Source: Micrasema longulum
Taxonomy: Eukaryota > Arthropoda > Insecta > Trichoptera > Brachycentridae
Assembly: GCA_022494885.1 (NCBI GenBank)
Contig: JAGVSM010004579.1
Span: 62,001 to 126,000 of the forward strand
DNA length: 64,000 bases
Direction: 5' to 3'
Part shown: positions 22,879 to 33,149 of the stretch, piece by piece
Numbering within the stretch: position 1 is the first letter of the stretch
Layout: the number at the start of each line of letters is the position of its first letter
The notes under the pieces: generated by a model
The model's database searches: none
Seen by the model: only the letters and a program-made list of their open reading frames with translations
Told to the model about the DNA's origin: nothing
Made by a program: the position numbers and the translations under genes

Positions 22879-23158
22879 TAAACTTATAATTAGAAATAAA
22901 ACACTGATTTGAGTCTACTGAACACTTTATTTTATTATTACAAATATAAACATATAAAAATAAAAACTTCGTGGCAATTGTTTCGCCTTATTAGGGCATT
23001 TTCAAACTTTGAATTTTGAAAATGAACGTTTGAAAATACCCTAATGAGGCGAAACAATTGTCACGAAGTTTTTATTTTTATATGTTTATATTCGTAAAAA
23101 TAAAATAAAGTGTTCAGTAGACTCAAATCAGTGTTTGATTTCTAATTATAAGTTTATA
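22879..23158. repeat. Large palindrome with a hammerhead-like centre
   Basis: Arms of about 129 bp (22879-23007 and 23028-23158) are reverse complements with few mismatches around a 20-bp spacer. Both arms contain ggcgaaacaattgtcacg-type sequence (right arm 23046-23064; left arm as its complement). The right arm reads CUAAUGA, GGC, GAAAC, AAUU, GUC, AC: the order of a hammerhead core with one changed base (CUGAUGA to CUAAUGA) and almost no stem II. A related but shorter palindrome with ctaacaagacgaaacgcgtc is at 57269-57330. It is consistent with an inverted Penelope-like terminus. Confidence 0.65.
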
Positions 23159-23169
23159 TAAACATATTA

Positions 23170-24555
23170 AATTTTAATTTAATGTCAAGTCATGTTATTT
23201 CTCACCTGTTTAGCGTAAGTGTTTTCGTCATGTTTTTTATATCAAAGTGTCATGTATTTTCGTACAGTTCAGTTATAAGGGGTCAAGTAAGTTGTTTTTT
23301 TTTAAAAATATTTTTGTTTAGATGGTAATCTTTATTATTTTTTTATTAAACTTATCCTAGCTAAGTTATTGATGTATTTATTTGTTCTTTTACAATGTGT
23401 CTATTATTTTTTTTACATTGAAGATAATGTTCCCTCACTGGGATGTCCCGTGCTGAAGGAGACATTTTATATAATTTTGATCCATGCCTTATTAAACATA
23501 ATGAAATCAATATTTAAAATACATTTAAAACATAATAAAAAGACATAAAACTCACAAATAAAAACATATTTCTTCCTATTTGGCCTGATCTACTCATTAA
23601 TCCGTGCGCATACTACATCCATCATCCATTGTCCATTTTTTAATAGCGACTTTATAGTGATAGTATTTACTACTGTCCTTAAGGACAATGGAAGTAGGTT
23701 TTACCCTTTGATGGAGAAGAGAAAGAATCCTCTTTGACAGAAAGTTGTGTTAATTTTCAATTGCTTTTGCAGCATCAGGGTGGAATGTCTAGTAACTCTA
23801 GTTATTGTGTTTGGTGTCATGGGAGGTATTGAATAACTTTTGTATTCATACATAAGTAAAACTTTTGCATACATTTGTTTTATAGTCGTAACATTACTTA
23901 ATAAGGTTTTTTACATGTGTCGAGGGAGCTTGTCCTGATATATATCTATTTGATTAATGATTTTATTTTGTTTTTATCCTTGTTTTATCCGTCTTGTTAC
24001 TGGTCATACATACATAATCAAATGTTGATTTGTTATTTGAATGGACTGTTAATAATATATTAAAATTGATAATGAAGTCTTCTGAATAATATTTCTATTA
24101 TTACAATTTCCGCGCCGCCACTTGTAAGTACTTACATTGATAATCATGTGATGTTTTTTATAATCATTTTACGTAATCAATACGGCAACCGATTTTATAT
24201 AAATTGGCAAAAACGTTTAATACAAAAACAACTTTTATTTGCATTTGTGTTGATAAAATCTAAGATGCAATATCGAAATAATAAAATTCAATATCTGATT
24301 AATATACGAGTATTTATATTAATAACCATCAGAATATGGAATTGGACTTTATGAAAATGATTGGATTAATTGCAATATATAATAATTATACACGATATAA
24401 AATAGATAATATCAAGTATTAATAAACAAAAATTATAAGCACGATTTTTTATGATTTTGTAATTAATTTAAGTAATAATAAAACTTAATAATAATTTGAA
24501 ATAGTTCATGTTTGTGACTGTGTTAGTTAATAGTTAATATTATCACTAATACCGC
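23170..24555. other. Very AT-rich non-coding stretch
   Basis: No element with a second copy in the window and no supported ORF. The 68-codon ORF at 24148-24354 has AT-driven composition and is not supported. Confidence 0.35.
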
Positions 24556-24559
24556 TACG

Positions 24560-24735
24560 CCATTCCCCCTTAAGGGTGGGCAGAGAGAATAGAACGCTTT
24601 ATGCGTGTATCTTATTCCATATTCATACATCTTGTTATACATGTCCTTCTATTGTGCCTGCTTTTGACCAACCAGACTTAAGATTTTGGTTCATCTGATT
24701 ATGCCACGTCTTTGTTAGTCATTTTCGTCGTACCT
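24560..24735 (-). mobile_element. LINE G fragment (minus)
   Basis: The minus strand yields VKSRHNRRTCITRCMN and RSILSAHP with stops between, the LINE G C-terminus. It ends in ggggaatgg near 24560. About 40 bp to its right, a relic of the LINE F 3' end (tatagcgccattttt) is at 24755-24770. Confidence 0.7.
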
Positions 24736-24789
24736 TGTTATAGTTAGATTATTTATATAGCGCCATTTTTAAGAAAATCATGAACGTTA

Positions 24790-25540
24790 CCATTCATTTT
24801 CGCCATGTATATTTGTTTTCCTATTAATTTTTCTTTACTCCTTGCAATCACATCGTATTAGTGACTTTTTCACGTAATCAAAATAATCTAATTCAAATTT
24901 GTATTCTTATCTGATGTTATTCGTAACGTTGTCATAGATCGATCGATCTTTCGTATATTCATTTAATAAAAGAGTATCGATTTAGTAAAATATATAGTAA
25001 ATTTAATAAAATAAAAGACAACGTTCAACCACATGCATAACACGATAATATCATAATTAGAGCAATCTTGCTACTTAATCGCATCGCCTCGGATGTCGAC
25101 ATATTTCACGACAGTGGGCCTTCCCTTGGGAAAGCACTTTCTAACTTTTAATTTTTTTTTTACATTTTGTTATTTTATTTTAATAACATAACTATCTACT
25201 GTAATTGGTGATCTTTTATTGTATTTAGAATGAATTGGGTCTTTTTTCTGTAATGTTCTAAATATCTGAATAAATAAATGAAAATAACAGTGACATATAT
25301 ATGTATATACTCCGGAACCGAACTTGTAGTCAGTAAACGTAAAGCAGCGTAAAAAAGCGCGACGCATAAGCTTTGAATTCGCGGTAAACTGGCATAGACT
25401 GTCATCTTTTTTACTGCAATACACGTTTTGCACGGCAATTTTTAAGCGACAACGCCCATGTTTCGGAACATAATTTCAAAATTTCGTTTTAGAAAATTCT
25501 TTTTTTCAAGCAAACATTCAAATGCATTTTTTTCATCACA
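24790..25540. other. Unassigned non-coding stretch
   Basis: Two overlapping minus ORFs at 25170-25438 (80 and 87 codons) share the same bases in different frames and neither is recognised. No repeat is visible. Confidence 0.3.
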
Positions 25541-25549
25541 GGGATTAAT

Positions 25550-25829
25550 TCATTTAAAGGTTTTTATCAGCATACCGACGATATAATCATGACTGATGAT
25601 TGCAACGAACCGACGCATTGTGGTTTCGGTATTATTATGCTGTGCAATGATTTCAATCAAACCCGAGTACTTTGTTGTATCTGTACAGAATTGAAGACCG
25701 TTTCTACTTATCTGGCGGATGATTGAGGCCTTCAGATAATCAAATTGCTCGTTATCGCCAACAATTGGCAAACTAATATCAATCTGATCCTGCGATAAAA
25801 TTGTGAGGATTTCATAAAGTCAGTAATAT
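25550..25829 (-). CDS. Unrecognised ORF, possible exon
   Basis: The minus strand is open for about 90 codons, from just after a TGA near 25830 to a TGA at 25550-25552. The first ATG is at 25769-25771. The peptide has balanced composition (blocks such as QDQIDISLPIVGDNEQFDYL, IIRQISRNGLQF, TTMRRFVAIISHDYIVGML), unlike the low-complexity frames elsewhere. A sequence like a splice acceptor (tttatcgcag) precedes the QDQ block, so it might be a terminal exon. I cannot name a family, and no flanking copy of it exists in the window. It could equally be a fragment of an uncharacterised mobile element. Confidence 0.35.
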
Positions 25830-25984
25830 TCAAATATGCAATGTTATGCGCTGTGAAGGCTTTTTCTTCTCATAAGGAAAGAAAAAAAACCACCGGTTTT
25901 ACAACATATCTACATATAAGGGTATGCTAAAAAGTAATGGACACATGCTTGTTGAATTAAAACAAAAACAAATAGCAAGATCCG

Positions 25985-26590
25985 GTAAAAAGTGCAAAAC
26001 GGAATTACATTTTGTTAGTTTTGAACACCTATTCACTATCATTCTTATGTTGTTGGAATGTAAATTGAGTTACATGATCGCCTTCTGGGGAACTGGTTAC
26101 AAGACAGACATAACAAGAATACAAAGACAACAAAATAAAATTACTAAACTAACATACAACCTACCCTACCTGAACTCTACGACTGAACTGTACAAAAAAA
26201 CACACCAGTTTGACATAAACTACTTGACTAAAATTGAGACCTTAAAATTGTGCACAAAATAACACTGGGAAACATACAAGACGACGACATAATATTAGTC
26301 AAAAATGCTGACATACACAAATATAACACCAGACAACAACACCACTATCATATTGAAAAAGCAAAGACAAACACAGGACCGTCAAAAATACTACATAATG
26401 GACTTAAACACTACAACAAACTACCTTACTACTTGAAAACTTTTACTGGAGACAAATTTAAAATCAATCTGAAAAAGCACATGATGACTGAACTAACTAG
26501 ACTAGACGAGACATAAAATGACTTGACAATATTAAATTTCTAATGTAACCCTAACGGGTTTTTTAAAATTGTAAATACATAAAAAAAACC
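25985..26590 (+). mobile_element. LINE E copy 1, 3' end
   Basis: The plus strand encodes LSYMIAFWGTGYKTDITRIQ, NKITKLTYNLPYLNSTTELY and a frameshift near 26250. It continues DDIILVKNADIHKYNTRQQ, GPSKILHNGLKHYNKLPYYL, LKKHMMTELTRL and a stop at 26514-26516. The YNTRQ and YNKLP motifs belong to the C-terminus of Jockey-group LINEs. The 3' UTR contains gacttgacaat and the terminal taaccctaacgggtttttt sequence. The same end flanks the interrupted copy at 52.7-53.4 kb. Confidence 0.8.
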
Positions 26591-26689
26591 ATTTGTCGAT
26601 ACGTTTTGAAGCTGCAAGACTTTGTGATGTTAGCTATCATATTATTTTTTTCATATTATGTAAATGTTATCAACTATCAAATATCTAAA

Positions 26690-27085
26690 TTTAGTAAATG
26701 GGGTCTAGAATTTCAACCGTTCATGCGCTCAGTAGCTGCAAGACTTGTTGTTATCTAAATTCTAATGTTATAAATTTGCTTTTTATTTCGTTTTTAAAAT
26801 ATCACTTAAACTCTAATCTTCATTGTCAAATAAAAAAAAAATAAAAAAAATGTAAATAGGGGCTAGATTTCTTATTGTCCATGCACTCTGTAGCTGCAAG
26901 ACGTTCTGTTATCAAGCTCATAAATATCATAATTGAAATATATCATAATTGGAGACGAGGAACTAGAATCCCAACCGTCCATGCGCTCTGTAGCTGGAAG
27001 ACGTGTTGGGATATTTATTTATTGTACATCGCCCTTGAGGTGATTTTCGCAAAAATGGCGCTATATAAATAATCCAAAAATTATT
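26690..27085 (-). repeat. LINE F 3' end and attached repeat, inverted and reiterated
   Basis: The right part (26936-27085) is the reverse complement of the unit at 6960-7150 and 41585-41820: gcgctatataaat, aaaatcacctcaa, cgtcttgcagctacagagcg and tagttcctcgtctcc. To the left, the agctgcaag motif with catgcgctc/catgcactc recurs at 26720-26740 and 26880-26905, so the inner repeat is present about three times. A (att)n run at 27080-27100 follows. Confidence 0.65.
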
Positions 27086-27089
27086 ATTA

Positions 27090-27530
27090 TTATTATTATT
27101 GAACGTAGTTGAAAGCAGCCAGTCATAGAAAAGTTAAACTGAGATAATAGCACTCTTGTGAAAAGATTGAATAATCAGATCTACCCAACACATGGAATGT
27201 TTTTGACTTTAACAAATGATAAAATCAATAAATACATTAGTTCTTTTAGCTACACTTACAAACAATTATCTAATTATGCATATGACCAGTTTTAATATTT
27301 TTTTTAAATACCATATGATTTTTTTAGTGCTGTGGGTGTTTTCTGCAAATTGAGAAATGCCGTTTTTGTGATCGACTCCATTTTCAGAAGGTGATTACAG
27401 CTTTTTGTATGAAAGCGGTCTAGCTGTTTTCAGCAAAACAAAGAATGGACCTTACTGCACCCGATAACATCAATATCTGATTTTTTCAAAATTGTAGACT
27501 GGCTGCTTTCTGCATAACAACGTTTAATTA
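27090..27530. other. Unassigned non-coding stretch
   Basis: No element or ORF supported. It starts with an (att)n microsatellite. Confidence 0.3.
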
Positions 27531-27534
27531 TTCT

Positions 27535-27867
27535 TAAGTAGAACATCGAAAGTACGGCTTAAAATATTTACGTTGCGAATGTTGATGGACGCTGAAATAG
27601 AGGAAGACCGAGAAAGACATGACATGACCAAATCCAACAAATACTTGAAGATGGACATATTAAAAGTTGGAATAATCAGCGCGCGTGCATGATAAGATGT
27701 ATGAATGTAGAGGAAGCGAGATTTGTAGGCAAAGAAAGAGTGATGTAGCATTCTATTCTCTCTGCCTACCCTTACGGAGAAACGGGGTGATGGTTTGTTT
27801 GTTTATCTGTTTGTTTGTTTGTTTGTTTGTTTGTTTGTTTGTTTGTTTGTTTGTTTATTTGTTTGTT
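27535..27867 (+). mobile_element. LINE G copy with long (TTTG)n tail
   Basis: The plus-strand frame reads NIYVANVDGR, RGRPRKT, HDQIQQILEDGHIKSWNNQR, ACMIRCMNVEEAR, HSILSAYPYGETG and a stop near 27790. Several in-frame stops occur, at least one likely TGG-type loss. The coding end runs directly into about 77 bp of (tttg)n (27791-27867). Very short 3' UTRs with a simple-repeat tail are typical of RTE-type LINEs; other copies carry (gtta)n or (tag)n tails. The copy is 5'-truncated near 27535. Confidence 0.8.
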
Positions 27868-27904
27868 AAATAGGTGCGAAGGTTTTCACGGTCACTGATA
27901 TCAA

Positions 27905-28300
27905 TATGTTTATTTTTTTGGATGATACCGTGTGTGTTGGATTTGTTCCGACGTTTCGGCTACCATTGCAGGAGCCATCTTAGGGGCAAACTGTGTATTT
28001 TGTTGAAAAAAATATGCAGCCACGCCCACTCTACCTTCACTGAATTTTTTTTTTTATATATGTTGTGTTAGTTTGTAATCAACCTTGAAGAAGGCATAGT
28101 ATTGCCGAAACTAGTTGGTTGTCAAATTATAAAAAAATGTAAGTGGTACATAAAAACAAAGTGATTATATTTTATTTTAATATATATTTTTTTAAAGTAT
28201 GTGTTTATGTACTAGTAATGATGGCTCCTGCAATGGTAGCCAAAACGTCGGAACAAATCCAATACACACGGTATCACCCAAAAAATAAACATATTAACTA
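27905..28300. repeat. Inverted pair of Penelope-like terminal sequences
   Basis: The left unit (27920-27990, minus orientation) and right unit (28216-28295, plus orientation) share gatggctcctgcaatggtag, acgtcggaacaaatccaa and acacacggtatcat in inverted order. The left unit keeps gccgaaacgtcgg; the right one has gccaaaacgtcgg. The sequence around gaaacgtcgg with a preceding ggct/agcc stem resembles the degenerate hammerhead sequences seen at Penelope-like termini. A third, different motif of the same kind lies between the arms at 28080-28121. Confidence 0.55.
28080..28121 (+). ncRNA. Hammerhead-like motif, degenerate
   Basis: In order: CAACC (28080-28084), UUGAAGA, one extra A, stem II GGCA/UGCC with a 6-nt loop (28093-28106), GAAA (28107-28110), palindromic ACUAGU (28110-28115), U, then GGUUG (28117-28121), which pairs with CAACC. 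This matches a type I hammerhead except that the first core base is U instead of the conserved C and one A is inserted before stem II. Those changes would be expected to abolish or weaken cleavage, so I regard it as a relic. Confidence 0.4.
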
Positions 28301-28477
28301 CAATTCTTAAAGTTTAAAATCACATATATATATTTCAACATAGCCACTGCTAAGCCTACATTCCAAGTAAGCCATTTTTCTCCCACCGCGTGACAAGTTT
28401 TTTTATTCGGACACCAAAAAAATCTTCCACCTTTTCTTTAGTTTTAGTTTTGACGGGGCTACCCTATCACTGTTTAG

Positions 28478-28797
28478 TTAGTTAATTAAAAAATACGTAT
28501 TTATTACGTAAATCCATGTGAATATGCATTTTAACTCCCCTGTTCCACGATGGTCTGCAAGCGAATCAAAGATCATCCCAAGCGTTGTATAATCTGTGAT
28601 ACGGCGTCGCTGGAATCCGCGGCGGCGTTTGCGTAAGTCATAAGGTTGATATTCCTTTGAGGTCGCCGGCCCGACACAAGCGGCGGACAGTAGCCGGACA
28701 TAAATCCGTGACACCAACTTGTCAATCAAATTTGAGCACTCGGGCGGATCTCGGAACTTCCACATCATTCTTATAAAGAGATTTGCCAGGGCTGGCT
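28478..28797 (-). CDS. Unrecognised ORF, possible exon
   Basis: The minus strand is open from about 28797 to a stop at 28478-28480. The first ATG is at 28766-28768 (96 codons). The block is GC-richer than its surroundings. The peptide has ordinary composition (RMMWKFRDPPECSNLIDKLV, RIYVRLLSAACVG, YDLRKRRRGFQRRR, DYTTLGMIFDSLADH), ending in a hydrophobic, probably read-through tail after the GELKC block. No domain is recognised. It is a candidate exon or a piece of an unknown mobile element. Confidence 0.35.
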
Positions 28798-28959
28798 CGG
28801 TGAATAAGAACTTAATTATTAGTTATATTAGTAATCACAATTAACAAGAATATTGACACCGGGTAGAGAGTAAACATTGAAAGCTCCACCACTTAACCGA
28901 ATCCGTTTTAGAGGTCTGTGGTCTCTTTTCAGATCCACATATTGCAAAAAATTGCAACT

Positions 28960-29305
28960 TTAATTAGCACTGAGATATGTTTATTTATGTTCCTTATGAC
29001 TACCTCAGACACAGGTAGCTTAAGCTGTTTTATCTTCCTGTTTGCAGAACCAACCTGATGATGGTAATGCGAGTAGGAAGAGCAATGTCTTTACTAAACA
29101 GCATCTCTTCAAACATCGACATTTTTCATATTTGTGAAAAAAAGTTCAAAGAGGAAAGCATCCTTTTTCTATAATTGCTGGGTATTTTTATTTTACCATC
29201 TTTGTATATTTAAATTTAAGAATTCGTTTCTTCGTGTTATGTATGCCTTGAAATATTTTTGTAATGTACATAAACGTGTATAAAATAAATAAACTGAAAT
29301 AAAAT
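28960..29305 (+). mobile_element. LINE C copy 4, 3' end
   Basis: The plus strand reads YVPYDYLRHR, a stop, KLFYLPVCRTNLMMVMRVGR, AMSLLNSISSNIDIFHI and ESILFL with a stop at about 29172-29174. This aligns with YVPNNYLRQRQ, YRTNLPIVMPVG and LDIDILYVSEG in copy 3. It is the most diverged of the four copies. The UTR ends in aaataaactgaaataaaa at about 29304, immediately followed by SINE1. Confidence 0.7.
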
Positions 29306-29571
29306 TCGGCCTTGTGGTGTAGTGGTCAGCGCATCTGCCTACCATGCAAGAGGTCTAGGGTTCGATTACCGACACGGTTGAGATGAAATATTTATTTGAA
29401 AAGGTGTTTCTACACTAGAATATTTCATAGTCCCTGGACTGGCACCTGAACCGTAAGACTGATCATATTAACCTCATGGAACAAAAATGATCGAGATATG
29501 CTGCGATTGGTGTACCAATGCAGTGCCCTATGCACCATTATGTGCGGAAAGGAAATTATGATGATGATGAG
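29306..29571 (+). mobile_element. SINE1 copy, most complete
   Basis: The head starts cggccttgtggtgtagtg with a box A match (tgtagtggtcagcgc) and a box B match (gtctagggttcgattacc, about 29350-29368). A body of about 170 bp follows. It ends with cagtgccctatgcacc, gtgcggaaaggaa and (atg)n at 29558-29571. The tail blocks are shared with 972-1020 and 46300-46355. It sits directly on the 3' end of LINE C copy 4. Confidence 0.85.
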
Positions 29572-29579
29572 GTATAACT

Positions 29580-31565
29580 TAACTCAGATGATGCTTAGTG
29601 GAATGATAGGTTCAAATCATGTTCTAAAAATGAGCGTTGTCGCGTTATGCCGCATCAGCATTGCCAAGCAAAACTCGTAGTAAAGTGAAACAGACTATTT
29701 GTCTAAGCCAGTTTACTATGAATTCACAGCTGTACGTCGCTCCCGTATGTTATGTTTTTGTTTGTGTATGTTTTTACGCTACTTCATATTTACTTGCAGC
29801 TGCGCGTATATCTCTATTTTCCAACAAATAAAAGGTAAGTTCCGAAGCCTCAGTTGAATGAAACACAAGACGGGTGCCTAGTGCCGCATCTACTACGTAC
29901 ATTTATCTACTCGTATATCAATATTAATAACCTTAAAAAAATATATATTTGTAAATGATTCGCGTTATTTCGAGTTGAATAGGGAAATTGAATTTTTTTT
30001 TTTGTTTCCTGAGAGATACAACTAATTAAATCGTAAAGCTCCACCATAAGGCTTGAAATTACAAAGTAAATAACGTATTTTTACATATATGTCGAATTTC
30101 GTGCCAAAAAAACAGTATTTGCAGGAAGCTTTACTCCATTACTTTTTCACAACATTTCAATGATATGTTCTTTACCAATTTTCGAGAAAATAAAGCAAGA
30201 ACCTGACAAGTCTCCAATACATTTACTGCTTTCAATGCATTAAAAGCACAGTAAATGTATTGGGTCTGATTTCATAAACAAAATATTTTAGATATTCCTC
30301 GGTTTTTCTTGCAAAATGTGTGATATAGGATATAATCCTTCTTCTGCGTGTTGCGGAGTCTTTAGTTCATTGATAGTTCTTGAAGGATGTTGAAGTTAGT
30401 GCGTCTTGCAATCCCTGGAACATGCAGCATTCGTCTCCAGCATCATATTTCCAACACGTCGTGCATATGATTTTCTTCCTTTAGCGTCTGTGTTCTATTT
30501 AATATAATGGAGAACACAAGATATTTTACTAGACGGGTTTTTGTCGGAATGGATCAGTTTTCCCATATCTTCGTCAAATTTATTGCTAACATTTATATTA
30601 TCTTATATTTTTACATATCTGTTGAGATATCATACGTCTTGCTGTCCAAAAAACCCTCAGATGGCTAAATCTCAGTAGTTGTACAGAAATATTTGGACAA
30701 ACTAAAAAATGTTTTTATTTATATTATTTTGTTATACATATTCCCTTCTCAAAAAAAGTTTTCCCTCTCAGTTGAAACAAATTTAGATCTAAAAATTTGT
30801 TTTATTATTTTTTGCATTTCTGCGGGATAATTATTTTATCACGTCCCTATCTGAATGAATTTTTTTTTTATTAGGATTCAGGACTCGGGCGTAGATCAAA
30901 AACCTGTGCTTTGAGCTTCCGAAAATCTAAACAATAGAGGCTTTTGTAAGGCATGCGTGATGGATGAACTACTTGTCAACTAGACTTAACGACCAAGGAC
31001 TCTGAAGGAAAAACTCCAGAACCCCTTTTAGAATATTCTAGAAACAGGTATTTTGTTTTATTTACTGATATCTGACAAAATTAATAGTTTTGCTCTGCTG
31101 TTACTTTCCAAAAAAGAGACCAGCTCTTGTGCTTGGAGAGTGAATTACACTGATATATTTATTTTGTAATTTAAAGTGATTATAATATCTAGTATTCATG
31201 AGAAAAAAAAATATAAATGTTATATTATTTTTACTTTATTGAGTTGTTTTCTATTTTTATTGTCAAAATTAAATATTTGATTGAATTATGAAATTACTTA
31301 AGAATATAATTTCAAATATAAGATACTCTTTCAAAAATAAAAGAATTTCGCATTTTTTGTGCATCTGTCGTCATTCTACGATGCCGAAAATAAAGGTACA
31401 CACTGTTTTGAGGCTTTTGACAAAATTAACTTTAATATATTACTTCGTAAGGAATGGGGAATGGGAATAAATCAGTAGTCCTAATTATAACTCAGAAAAC
31501 CTAGGTTTGAGAAAATCATGCGTAATTTTCGGAATCCTATAAAAATACTAACTTGTAAATGACGA
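29580..31565. other. Non-coding stretch with a hairpin and a fold-back relic
   Basis: A perfect 15-bp inverted repeat (ccaatacatttactg and its complement) is at 30214-30228 and 30249-30263. At 30735-30790 (cattcccttctc, gttttccctctcagttgaaa) the end of the fold-back family is recognisable. Short ORFs here (29498, 29637, 31288) are unsupported. Confidence 0.45.
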
Positions 31566-31576
31566 TTAATGTAAAT

Positions 31577-31911
31577 CAGTGATTCTTAACCGAGTGTTCC
31601 GGGCCAATGCCTCTTTGTAGGCGTTTTGAAATTCTGGAGGGGAGTTTTAACTTCTTTAGCATTTAGGGGGCGCTGCAGAAGATCGATTTTTAAAATTTAA
31701 TTTTATGTGTGGGATATAATTATAAAAATAATATTGTGTTTTATTTTTACTTCTTATATTTTTTTTTGTAATAGAAAATACTTAGACACAATACATACCT
31801 ACATAGAGAAAAGTGTGAATTTTTAATTTCGATTTTTGTTCGGGAGGGTGGCGCTGGATACTTTTATTGTTGTAAAGGGGGCGATTTTTTCAATACGGTT
31901 AAGAAACACTG
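31577..31911. mobile_element. hAT-like MITE with 8-bp target duplication
   Basis: The ends are cagtgattcttaaccg (31577-31592) and its near complement cggttaagaaacactg (31896-31911), with one mismatch. CAGTG followed by TTCTTAACC is a typical hAT (Charlie-type) terminus. The 335-bp body has no ORF but contains short GC-rich stretches (gggggcgctgcag, gggtggcgctgg). The exact duplication ATGTAAAT flanks it at 31569-31576 and 31912-31919. Confidence 0.9.
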
Positions 31912-31919
31912 ATGTAAAT

Positions 31920-32990
31920 TTGTTAATTTTAACAATATTTTGTCGGCTAATACGGCCTTAAAATCATAACATTATAAAAAACTAATTATTAAATATAAAA
32001 TCACTTCCCCTAGTATTGAGTGTTATCAGCAAATTAGTTTTATACGTATTTTTATGCAATTACTTTGGCGAAGGTGAGACATGAGATTTGCATGTTAATG
32101 TAGGTAATTAGTATCCTTATGAAGAGACAGATACGTCTTAAAACCGGTAGACATAGAAAAGTTGGTAAATAACCATGTACAAATATTTACTAAAAATTAT
32201 TTAACAATTGACTTTTTAATATTTAATTTATTCTTTATCACTTTATCGCGTGTTCTTTTTTATGCGTTAAGTGAAATAAATTTCCGGTATTAATTTGATT
32301 AGGATAAGATATTGAAAGAAAATTATTTAAAAATGTGTAAGTGATAAGCGTGGTTTTGTCAGCTGTTAGCATCTTCAGATCTCAGAATTCGGAACACAAG
32401 GAAAGCTTTCGGGAAGCTGATTGGATCACTCACATTACAATACAGCGGAGATATAACAAAAGATCTCGATTACAGTGGTTTTCAATATTAAACGTGAAAT
32501 TAATGTAAATAATTTTATATTATCACAGTAAATGAAAACATTTTAAAGAAGAAATGAAAAATATCTTGGCATTTCTAGATCTCATGACCTGTCATTGTCT
32601 GGTTTAGGTAATTATTGATACACACTGCCTTACATTCACCATCATATCTTCGTACAATCATGCTAATATTCCATTATCTGTTGATTTTTTAGGTAGAAAA
32701 TAGTTTTGATGTGGGTGATATTTATTTCCCTGAATTATTTCGCATCCTAGGGACCGCAATATTTTTACTAAGTACTTGACAACTTGTTTGTGTATTTAAT
32801 AAATAATGATTCAATCAATTCTCTAGGGTGTAAAATTTAGAACTTTCCTATAAAATACAAACATTTATTTGCACTCAATATATCGTTTATTTACTTAAGT
32901 ATTCAAATATTCATTTTACACAACGCATGACCATATTATATCAGTTTTTTTTTTTAAAGTTTTTATTGCTTTAGAAAGTACTTTTTTACT
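31920..32990. other. Non-coding stretch with a fold-back relic
   Basis: A decayed half copy of the fold-back family is at 32570-32700 (gacctgtcattgtctggttt, acacactg, acattcaccatca, ccattatctgttgattttt). The remainder is AT-rich with nothing supported. Confidence 0.45.
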
Positions 32991-32994
32991 ACTT

Positions 32995-33145
32995 TTATTA
33001 TTGTTTCTATGAATTGATTACTGTTTTTTGTATATTTATTTAACTCGCTTAAAACGGAGTAAATAACCAGTTAGATAGTCAAAGCAACGTTGTATAAATG
33101 TATATTTTTTGTTTATATTATGATAATAAATAAAATGAATGAACT
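32995..33145 (+). repeat. Dispersed repeat R2, copy 2
   Basis: It matches 16725-16870 in order: tgaattgattactgttttt, aacggagtaaataac, ttagatagtcaaagcaac, tataaatgta, gataataaataaa. A short run of tttttact units precedes it, like the minisatellite next to copy 1. Confidence 0.6.
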
Positions 33146-33149
33146 TGAT

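Noticed and set aside
27685..27873. ORF with FVCLFVCLFV repeat
   Set aside because: Wrong frame across LINE G and its (tttg)n tail.
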